Assembly: GCF_001949145.1 (NCBI RefSeq)
Contig: NW_019091355.1
Location: forward strand, 2,341,443-2,405,442
Direction: 5' to 3'
Origin: Acanthaster planci
Lineage: Eukaryota > Echinodermata > Asteroidea > Valvatida > Acanthasteridae
DNA length: 64,000 bases
This document shows positions 49,686-58,022 of the stretch, in pieces; position 1 is the stretch's first letter; every line of letters starts with the position of its first letter. Made by a program: the position numbers and the translations under genes. Under the pieces are notes generated by a model. It made no database searches, was not told the origin of the DNA, and saw only the letters and a list, made by a program, of their open reading frames with translations.

Positions 49686-52600
49686 GTAAGTTGAATAAAA
49701 ATTAACGTAGTATTGTACACTTTCCTCTATCCATGCATGACTTGACTTCCTTCCTCCAAAGCTCCATGGCATGCTCTACCCTAGCCCCAGACTGGGGGCC
49801 AGTCTACTGCTAGTACTGGACTCCACCCCTCCCTCTCCCTCACGTATCCTTGATATGGAGGGAGTCCAGTAGACTGGTCCCCAGCCTGGGGCTAATTCTA
49901 CCCCACCATGAACGTCACGTCCGACAATATTATTAATACACAAGGCCATATGATGGCAATGTGATCGGTGTTTGACTAGCCTATTTTCTATAGGGGCCTA
50001 TAGTATATGACTGATCCACATTATCGGGTACGTGTACCTCAACTTTAGCCCCAAACTAGAGCCAGTCTACTGTACTCCCTCCCTATCAAGGATACATGAG
50101 GGAGGGGGAGGGGTGGAGTCCAGTAGACTGGTCCTAGCCTGGAGCTACGCATGTACTTCCAACCCAGTGTTTTGGGTTTTTACTGATCACTGCAGTTCCA
50201 TAACCGATTGTATGTATTCACTCATATAATGATGACTGCAGTGTCTTTCCCCCAAATTATACCACAGCAACAGCGCCCTCAGTTGTCCAGAAAAGCACAG
50301 ACCATTTTGACATTTGAAAGAATTGAAGTTTTAACCCCACTCAAACAATCCTCAGACACGGAAGACTTCCTCATAATATTGCTTGATATTTCACAGTTTT
50401 TCTGCTCTTCGAAGTGCATCAATGAAAAATTCATTGTACCAACCTTTTAATCATTCTCTCCATTCTGTAGAATTCTTTTCCATGTTGGAATCAGCGGCAG
50501 AATTCAAGAAGAAGTATGGGCCAATTGTCTCCCTCAAGATGGGCACCAGCAACGTGGTCTTGCTGAACAACATTGAGGTTGTCAAGGAGGCTCTGATTAA
50601 AAAGGGACTGGATTTTGTCGGGCGACCGAGCATTCACTCAGGTATTAAGAGAAAACAAGACTATTTGGCCTGCAGCGGGGTTGTGTGGTATTAATGAAAC
50701 AACCAAAGCTTCTAGACAGCTACCGGAGGTCAACTAGGATTCATGCTTGGTTGAGAATCTGCCTTTTGTGAGCCCTTAAAGTCGCTCAAAACTTCATGAT
50801 TAAAATTTTTGAATTGTTTTTTTACCCATTCCAGTCAGCTTGATTACGGAAGGATATAAAGACATCGCTTTCACAGACTACGGGCCTCAGTGGAGATATC
50901 AACGCAAACTCGGCCACACTGCAATCAGGTGCTTGTAACTTTGTACATCTAGCCCACCTGTAACCCCCCCCCCCAATTTGCCCTGCCCTGCCCTTCATTG
51001 CGTGATGGTGTGGAATTCATTTGGCCACTATTAGAGCAGTGCTGTTGTGTAGACCGTCACAAGACCAGACACCAGACCAGTCAAAAGACCGGTCACAATT
51101 AACGAAGTGAACAACAACAAAAGGACTGCTTGTGATGCAGTTCATTTGAATAGCTTGTGACTTCAATTCCGACCGGAGGTCTTGTGTTGGTCTCATGATG
51201 GTCTTGTTGGGCCTTGTGATCGTCTTAACGGGTCTCAAGTACAATATTGATAAATATGTGTACAATTCATTGAAGTTTGTAAAAAGTTCCCTGATATCCT
51301 GTTTACAGGAACTAGTTTGACAACTTCCTATGCCTTGGGAGCTTGTACCAACCATCCACTCCAAGGCTCAAACCAAATATTTGTAGATAGTAAGACACTT
51401 TCACAAAAGAAAATTTGGCATTTCCCTTGGTAACATTACCACTCCACTTGTTAGAAGTACATTTAGATCCGAGTTCTTGACAGATGCAAAGACAGATGAG
51501 GTCTTGGTTTTTTTAACATAACCAAAGTGAAATGCTTTAACAGAGACTGAATGAAGATGGTAACAGAAGGACTAGAATTGAGCCCCTGCTGTCATGTCTA
51601 ATTGTACCCATGGCAGTTGAGCATAAATTTATAGAAGGCCTGTGTGGAGCGCCCTCACAGAGGACATGTTTTGTTATTTAGATTTAGATGACAATTAAGT
51701 GTCTACTCAAGCATATCAGGCAGGAACTAAGACCTGTCCTCTATGAGGGCGCTCCATGCAGGCCCTCTATTGTTAAATTTAACTTTAAAACTACTTTGCT
51801 CTCTCTATTGATACGTTTTTAGACATTTTGCCCAGAAAGAGCACTTGGAGAAGCTTGTATTCACCGTCATTCCTGGTATCGCCAAAATCCTGGATGATCT
51901 TGGAGACAAATCCTTCGCTCCAAAATGGACAGTAGGCCAGATTGTTTTCAACATCCTGTCTACGTTGTGCTTTGCAAAGCAGTGAGTAGTCACCCATGAG
52001 CTCTCAGCGATCAGAATAGCATGCACAAGGGCCCATTGACACAAATGAAGAGCAACATTCCATGTAAAAAGTGTCCAGCATAGTGGTTTCCTGTGGGACT
52101 GAGAATGGACAGGCTGCACTGTATGGTGATAAATTGGTATGCATAGAGCCTGAGCGATTTCGAAACATGCTGGTACCTTGGCAAGGGGATCAGTCACTTT
52201 TGAAAAGTGGGGAAGACATAATACCTATATAGTCTTAGAGCTAGCTACCTAAGATTTCTACCCATTTGACCCAGATGGTTTGACCCCTTAAAGTTAATCC
52301 GATGGTCCATGTCATTCAGAAAAAGTTGGTCAGCCTGGGGGTGCTGTTGGGGGGCACTTTGTAGGGGGTCTGACCACACCTTCCTAACCAGATATTTAGT
52401 CAGTTTTTTTTTGTAATGTACTATCATATTACTTTGTTTTGACAAAGTTTGATCCATGAATGAGATGAGGTGAAATAAACCGTCTGACCTCGGGGGGGGG
52501 GGGCTGACCAATTTTTTTGAATGACATGGACAACCTAATTAACTTGAAGGGGTCAAACCTTCTGGGTGAAATGGGTAGAAATCTTATGTAGCTAGCTCTT

Positions 52601-55600
52601 AAACTAATAGCAATGCCAGTAAGACCATGAAGCCCCCAAAAGTGTAGAGTCTGGGGCCCTCTTAAAAGCCCTGAACAATTTGATTGTAGGTGCGCTGTGG
52701 TGAAATCTGAGGCATTTTCTGACCACTTTACCCAATATTTGTTTACATTTTTTGCCATAGCTTTCAAGTTCGTAGGAATTCATGAGGGGGTGTGAGAATT
52801 CAGCTTTTAACTGATTTCAGATTTTTGTTGTTTACATTTTGTAGATGTTGACCCTGAATTTCAGCTTTTTTGTACACCTGGTTTGTACAAAAATATGGGA
52901 ACTTTCAACATTTCAGCTTTTTGCTAGCTATTTTCAGCTTGGATTTTGGCTGGCCACTCACACCCCTAATTTATACTGTGAGCTGTATCACCAAATTCAG
53001 GCTTACTACTTTTATTCGGCAATGAAAAACGGGCAGGAGGAGACATATGATATTTTCCCCGCTTTTAATAAGTGGGTGGGGGCCACAGGACATCTTCCCC
53101 CACTGATTAACACCCATGTTTCATGCAGAGAATGTACATTCTGGCCAATCAGTTGATCTTGCGAGGCATGATGTTGTGGAATGGCTGGTTTGGTTGAATG
53201 CTCCCAATACGAGAGGCAGCACGCATTTGTACCCGTGAAACGTCATCCGGCACCTTGTCTGTGCTATCCACTCTACGCCTTTTCTTTTGTAACAGATACG
53301 AGTTCAACCAGCCAGAGTTGATGGAATGGATAAGCATCAATCAGGAGCTATCTGGAGTTGCTAGTACTGGTCTGCCGTCGGATATATTGCCAATCTTCCG
53401 TTATCTGCCAACCCCAAAAGACAGGAAATTTGGTCGTGTGTTGAAGCAGTACCATGCAATGTATTATAAAGAGCTCCAGAAACACCGAGAAAGTTTCGAT
53501 ACAGGTACAACCGATGCATCAAATGCTAAGCTAACTCTGTGTTCCTACGTGACTGCCTCCTTTTTGAAGGAACTTATTTCAACATACTCTCCCTGACACC
53601 ACAAACTGCATGCATGGATTGCTGTCATTTGTACAACAGAATCGTGGTTCTCACAATTTAGACCAAAATCCTGCATCCATGCCTCACTGCCAGTATATTT
53701 TGTTTTCCCGGACTGAGACCTGGCATGATTTTTCAAGTTTCTTTCTATACCTCATACGAGTTTGGAGTCACCCTTACGAAAGTGAATTCAATTTCTGACT
53801 GGTCTGTGTCTCACACTGATTGGCAGAGAACATCCATGACTTCTTTGACTCCTTGCTGCTGACCCAGAAGGAGAACATTGAAGCCGGAGAGGAGGGAGCC
53901 GACCGTCTGACAGACACCCACCTGGTCCAGACGGTGGCAGACATTTTTGGAGGTACCGAGATACGTGGCAGAAATCGTAATGGAAAAACTGTGTGGCTGA
54001 TTTCAAATCGAATGGCTGTGGCTGTCACCTTCCACAGATTGTACTGTCTTCAGCCATAGCCAAGTAATTTGGTCATGGCCTATCTTGGTTTTTATTGGCT
54101 CTATGCAAACTATTTGTTGCTTAGATTTTGCCAAAGTGTTCAAAATCACAGTGTGCACCTCATGACAATTGAGTCAGGACAAGTCACTGGGACGTGGTAC
54201 GTCTATTCTGGTAAAAACAAATCGTAAACCTAGACTTGAAGTAACCTCTTGGAATGGCAGAGTTTCTCAGCTTCGTTGGTTTTAAGTTTGGACTTTTGTC
54301 TTTGTCTTTTTCATTTGGCTGTCTCAGATTCCCTCTTTGATTGACTGGTGTTTAATTTCACTCGTTTTTATTTTCTCACCAAAGCGGGAACGGAAACTAC
54401 CATCCTCACCCTCCACTGGGCTGTGCTTCTGATGGCAGAGCATCCTGACATCCAGGAGAAGGTTGCCATGGAAATTGACGAGGTCATAGGTCGTAACAGA
54501 ATGCCATCTTTGGATGACAGGGGCTCAGTGCCCTTCACAGAGGCCACCATCTGGGAGATTTTCCGGTTCGGGTCGGCAGTTCCTTTTGGGGTTCCTCACA
54601 CGGCGATGACAGACTCCAAACTTCGTGAGCACCGCATCCCTCTCATTCTCTATGCACTTGCCCCAAACCTTGAGTGACGCTCACTGAGTTTGTACACACA
54701 CAGAGGCTCCAACTGTTCCTCTGAGGTTTAGCGTGATGGAGCCCTCCAGTTGCCGTGGGCCACGGCTGGGCAATGTTGCAAATATTGCTCCATGATATTG
54801 TCTCAGAGTTTTAAAAAAGTAATGATGCAATAAAATAGGTTACACAAGTCTTGAACAAGTGACCACCAAGGGTCAGTATTTGCAAACTTTAACTTTTTAA
54901 AGGACTTGTGTTGTGGTGTCTTGTCGTTTCAAAAAGTTGGTATTTTCAGGCCAAAAGTATTACAGAGACAAGTTCAATGCGGAATACGTCCAGTACTGTT
55001 GGCAAGCAACAAATACCTACGGCTACATGCACATTGTCTTTTGTTCCCTGATTTTCAGATGGTTACCGGATCACCAAAGGAACGTTGGTGATGATCAACC
55101 ATTTTGCCCTGCACTATGATCCTGATGTGTGGACAGAGCCGAAGAAGTTTAAACCAGGTCAGGGTTGATGAGGATTTACTTACACGTATTTTGTTTTGAA
55201 ACAAACATTGTCTACCCATTTGTACAACCAGAGAAAATTGACTCTTGGCTGGCAACATGTTTTGCCCGAATATGCACATTCACTTATTAAGTGTTAAGGG
55301 GGAGTTATATCAGAATTTGGAGTATATGTTGTTCAGAGTGTTATGCAATGTATTATTTGGTACTTAGATATGTAATGTCTTTTTGCAACTGCACACTGAA
55401 GGCCAGCCATGGTTTACCAGCTACTGGTAAGCAAAAACTGTGACTGGATGCAGCAAGAGAAAAAAAGTCTGTTGACAGTTCTTGTCTAGTGTCTCTGTTT
55501 CCTTCCCAGAGCGATTCCTGAATGACAATGGCCAACTCCCTGCCAAGCCTCCAGAGAACCTTTTGCCCTTTGGCTGCGGACGTCGCGTCTGCCTCGGCGA

Positions 55601-55772
55601 GGACTTCGCTAAGAAGGAAATCTTCTTGCTCTTCACCTGGCTCTGCAGCCGGTATACCTTCTACAAAGTACCAGGCAACATGAGCGAGTCCCTGCTGAAG
55701 CTGAACCGTGCTTTGGGCTTTGCACACCAACCCCTGGATGACGCAGAAGTCTGCGTGAAGAAGCGCTTCTAG
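49526..55772 (+). CDS. microsomal cytochrome P450, CYP17/CYP1/CYP2-like (gene span, 9 exons, 506 aa)
   Basis: A haem monooxygenase of the endoplasmic reticulum, fed electrons by NADPH-P450 reductase. Nine exons with phases 1,1,2,2,1,1,1,1 give 506 residues, the family's normal length. In order: an N-terminal membrane anchor ([14 protein letters not shown]), the proline-rich hinge FPPGP with PLVGNI, the C-helix WRYQRK, the I-helix oxygen-binding AGTETT (307-312), the K-helix ExxR (E364-R367) and the haem loop [10 protein letters not shown] with the axial Cys447. The KDIAF...WRYQRKLG and AGTETT patterns place it in clan 2, near steroid 17-alpha-hydroxylase-like and CYP1/CYP2 enzymes; the substrate cannot be read from sequence. 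The start is the ATG at 49526, but CATTTCAG|GAGATG just after it could be an acceptor, so the first ~8 residues are uncertain. A paralogue follows 2.1 kb downstream. Confidence 0.94.
49783..49893. repeat. palindromic element, copy 1 (P450-1 intron 1)
   Basis: A 111-bp foldback. AGCCCCAGACTGGGGGCCAG at the left mirrors CTGGTCCCCAGCCTGGGGCT at the right, with GTCCAGTAGACTGG arms. The centre is a pyrimidine-rich block followed by ATCCTTGATATGGAGGGAG. Confidence 0.9.
50047..50146. repeat. palindromic element, copy 2, inverted relative to copy 1
   Basis: A 100-bp foldback with the same arms. Its centre (ACTCCCTCCCTATCAAGGAT and onwards) is the reverse complement of the centre of copy 1, so the two lie in opposite orientation 153 bp apart. 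Confidence 0.88.
50471..50641 (+). CDS. P450-1 exon 2 (residues 54-110)
   Basis: The acceptor is TTCTGTAG|AATTC and the donor TCAG|GTATTA, phase 1. Contains [12 protein letters not shown] and the VVKEAL helix, ending GRPSIHS. It is 9 nt shorter than the paralogue's exon 2 and one of the least conserved exons. Confidence 0.93.
50835..50928 (+). CDS. P450-1 exon 3 (residues 111-141)
   Basis: The acceptor is TTCCAG|TCAGC and the donor ATCAG|GTGCTT, phase 2. Encodes the B'-C region with [20 protein letters not shown] and R of the C helix contact the haem propionate in this superfamily. Confidence 0.93.
51631..51771. repeat. MITE-like foldback in P450-1 intron 3
   Basis: A 141-bp element. GGAGCGCCCTCACAGAGGAC on the left mirrors GTCCTCTATGAGGGCGCTCC on the right; the full arms are about 37 bp. 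AAATTTA lies on both sides, a possible but imperfect target duplication. Confidence 0.88.
51823..51981 (+). CDS. P450-1 exon 4 (residues 142-194)
   Basis: The acceptor is TTTTTAG|ACATTTTG and the donor AAGCA|GTGAGT, phase 2. Covers the D-E helix region ([13 protein letters not shown] through [14 protein letters not shown]). About 79% identical to the paralogue. Confidence 0.93.
52232..52604. repeat. MITE-like element with ~100-bp inverted repeats in P450-1 intron 4
   Basis: The left arm starts at AGAGCTAGCTAC and contains AAGATTTCTACCCATTT and GTTTGACCCCTT. The right arm has the exact inverse order, ending AAATGGGTAGAAATCTTATG and GTAGCTAGCTCTT. The arms are about 100 bp and about 90% matched; the centre contains AATATGATAGTACA-type AT-rich sequence and no gene. 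Confidence 0.9.
53296..53504 (+). CDS. P450-1 exon 5 (residues 195-264)
   Basis: The acceptor is TAACAG|ATACG and the donor ACAG|GTACAA, phase 1. Encodes the F-G region, which forms much of the substrate entrance in clan-2 P450s. Only about 47% identical (33 of 70) to the paralogue's exon of identical length. Confidence 0.93.
53827..53952 (+). CDS. P450-1 exon 6 (residues 265-306)
   Basis: The acceptor is GGCAG|AGAAC and the donor GGAG|GTACCG, phase 1. Reads [20 protein letters not shown] then the start of the I helix. About 86% identical to the paralogue. Confidence 0.93.
54385..54624 (+). CDS. P450-1 exon 7 (residues 307-386)
   Basis: The acceptor is CCAAAG|CGGGAAC and the donor CTTC|GTGAGC, phase 1. 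Carries the I-helix AGTETT, the J helix and the K-helix ExxR (WEIFR). Read-through past the donor reaches a stop quickly. Confidence 0.95.
55059..55157 (+). CDS. P450-1 exon 8 (residues 387-419)
   Basis: The acceptor is TTTTCAG|ATGGTTAC and the donor CCAG|GTCAGG, phase 1. Reads [20 protein letters not shown] then the PKKFKP of the meander region. Confidence 0.92.
55510..55772 (+). CDS. P450-1 exon 9 (residues 420-506 and stop)
   Basis: The acceptor is TTCCCAG|AGCGATTC. Contains ERFLNDNGQ, the haem-binding [11 protein letters not shown] with Cys447, the L helix and the C-terminus, ending KKRF and TAG at 55770-55772. An AATAAA at 56712-56717 is a possible polyadenylation signal. Confidence 0.96.
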
Positions 55773-55792
55773 CAGTCTGAATAGAAGTTTCG

Positions 55793-55886
55793 TATGGTTG
55801 CCATCTTGCAGACCAGTACGTTTGTTTCATAGGGTAAGAGGTTTCCCTGTACAACAAAAGAACTGCCCTGCAAGATGGCTACCATG
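55793..55886. repeat. short inverted-repeat element, family copy 2
   Basis: The left end TATGGTTGCCATCTTGCA mirrors TGCAAGATGGCTACCATG at the right with one or two mismatches. Its layout matches the member at 35867-35965. It starts 21 nt after the P450-1 stop, so it probably forms part of that mRNA's 3' untranslated region. Confidence 0.85.
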
Positions 55887-57200
55887 CAAATGCTCTGTAG
55901 TGGAATTGACTGGAGTCTACGCTCGAGAGCATGAGACTCTCATATATTTCATGCTATTCTAACGTACCTCTCATAGCTCACACCCATATGGGATTTCTCA
56001 CACGTAACAACTGAATATACTAGTGAGGTGCCGAAAGAAAATTGTAGTCAAAATAGGTCTCCATGGTACCTTCGTTTCCTATGGGTGGCTAATGGTTGCA
56101 GCCTTGGTTTTTGCTCAGTTTTACTGTGAAAAATATCCATCCACCTCATCACTGTGAGGAGGGTCAAAGTTTCATTCAGTACTAAACAGTAGAGTTGATT
56201 TGGTGTTTGGGGAGGCAGCAATGAGTGTTATCAAAAGCACCTTGAATCATTCTTTTACTTCCGGACTGACCAACAGGCTAGTCGTAGTTCTCCCTGTCAA
56301 CGGTAGGCAAAATATGAGCGTACGCGGCCTAAAAAAGAGCTGACAGACCCTGGTCAGAATAGGCAAACAGCTACATTCTGCATATACGCTTGCTGCTTTT
56401 GAAGAAAATGGACTGGGTGCACAAATGAATGGCTTGTGCCTGTGACAGTTTTAGACCGAAATAGAACGTTATCGGTCGTCCATATGACACTTGCTGTTCA
56501 AATTTGGACCTGACTTACCTTGGTAATCCTCAGAGTTCAAAGGTACTTCATGTTGGTCCATTCATAAGGAAGAAAGAAATCCGCAAATTAAAGCTGCAAA
56601 TGTATTTTAATTGGAGTAGCATTACCATGACTTTCTGATGTTTAATCACACACGTTGCTCCTTTGCTATAGAAACAAATTGGTAAGTAGTGGACCTGATT
56701 TTTTTCTCTGAAATAAAAGCAATATTTTCCAAATTAAAACCAGGGTCAGTGTTCAACAATCCAATACTGAAATATCTGTAATACATGTGTGTACATTTTG
56801 AAAGAAAAAATCTATTTTTTAGTCTATGTCATTTCTAGCAAGTAATATAATTAATTGAGAGTAGTCATGATGTTGCCAAAAGTAATGAGTTAATAAACTT
56901 CAGTGGTTAGATGATCGAATTCAGACTACAAAAGAGTGTATTTCAAAGTCATATCTATCCACCCCATCCCAACACATTAACAAAACGTAGTCTCTTCCGT
57001 GTAAGTCAGACGTTACGTGGTACGCCAACACAGGCTAATGCACGAGGGAACACCGAGTTTGACTTCAGATGCTGACTTTATGCAGTGCAGTAATTGGGTA
57101 TACAGCTGTACAAAATAAAATACACGAATGAGGGAATGAGTTGCATTGTCAATCAACACCCTCAGCTTTTCAAAAAATAGCAACGTCTGCGCGAACAAAG

Positions 57201-57213
57201 CACATTCGACGTG
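57201..57213 (+). repeat. SINE target-site duplication, left copy
   Basis: CACATTCGACGTG, repeated exactly at 57491-57503 on the other side of the SINE. Confidence 0.9.
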
Positions 57214-57490
57214 GGGGAGCGGGTTAGCGTAGCAGTTCTTTCCTCGCTTTGCACCAATGAGGCCTTGGTTTGAGTCCCGGCTTGGCCCAGGCTTTAAGTG
57301 CATTTGGTTTCCAGTCCATACTCGCTTTCGCAGGTTTTCTCCGGGTACTCCGGTTTCCTCCTGTCTCTGAAACTGGACCTTCTTCCTAACTCCGTAATGT
57401 GATGCTGATTAATAAAGTGTATGAATAAACGTACAGTTATTGGCGCAAATAGCCTCAATTGCTGAAAGCGCCATTAATACAAAACAACAA
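57214..57490 (+). mobile_element. tRNA-derived SINE
   Basis: A 277-bp insertion flanked by a perfect 13-bp direct repeat. Its 5' part has an RNA polymerase III promoter: A box TAGCGTAGCAG (57225-57235) and B box GGTTTGAGTCC (57267-57277), one mismatch from consensus, at tRNA-like spacing. The middle carries TTTTCTCCGGGTACTCCGG and TTTCCTCC, a motif type shared by several invertebrate SINE families. It ends in a short A/C-rich tail (ACAAAACAACAA). It does not encode protein and would need a partner LINE to move. Confidence 0.85.
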
Positions 57491-57503
57491 CACATTCGAC
57501 GTG
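57491..57503 (+). repeat. SINE target-site duplication, right copy
   Basis: CACATTCGACGTG, identical to the left copy at 57201-57213. Confidence 0.9.
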
Positions 57504-57871
57504 ATCTCTCAATGCACCAATTGATCTTTCTCGCCGTGCTGCATGCCTTTGAACATTCCTAATACTGAGTGTTTGCCGAACTAGGTTCTGGACTTCTGTG
57601 CTAGTTTTTTTAAGGATGTCAAAATTGTAAGTACTGCTGCCAGACTATTTTTACCTGTTCACCGTCTGAACAAAATTATATGTGACAAGTACTAGCAGTA
57701 CACTTGCACGAAGTCCAAGATCCAAAACCTTGTTTTCCCAAACTCTGGCGTTGACTGCTGCTGCCCGGCGCTGCACCGCACGCACAGAATTTGATATCAT
57801 TAAAGGGGAGCCACTAATCAACCTCACCCCCAAGTTTGAGGCCAGCATCGCAAAGAGGGGAGTGAAGAAAA

Positions 57872-58022
57872 ATGGAAATGCACGGAGACCTGTACCTGAA
57901 CATGACTACTCTTTTGGTGGCTGTAGGAACCTTGGCAGCGTATGTGCTGTACAGGAGCACCAGGCGGCCTGCGGGCTTCCCACCCGGGCCAACCGCACTA
58001 CCACTTGTCGGAAATATTCCTC
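57872..58022 (+). CDS. P450-2 exon 1 (residues 1-50)
   Basis: The start ATG at 57872 gives MEMHGDLYLN; a second ATG two codons on is equally possible. Donor CCTC|GTGAGT, phase 1. Membrane anchor and proline-rich hinge. Confidence 0.88.

Larger units (their letters stand above)
55773..57213. other. intergenic between the P450 copies
   Basis: No gene. Holds the 3' untranslated region of P450-1, an inverted-repeat element at 55793-55886, and the left target-site copy of a SINE insertion. An AATAAA is at 56712-56717. Confidence 0.6.
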
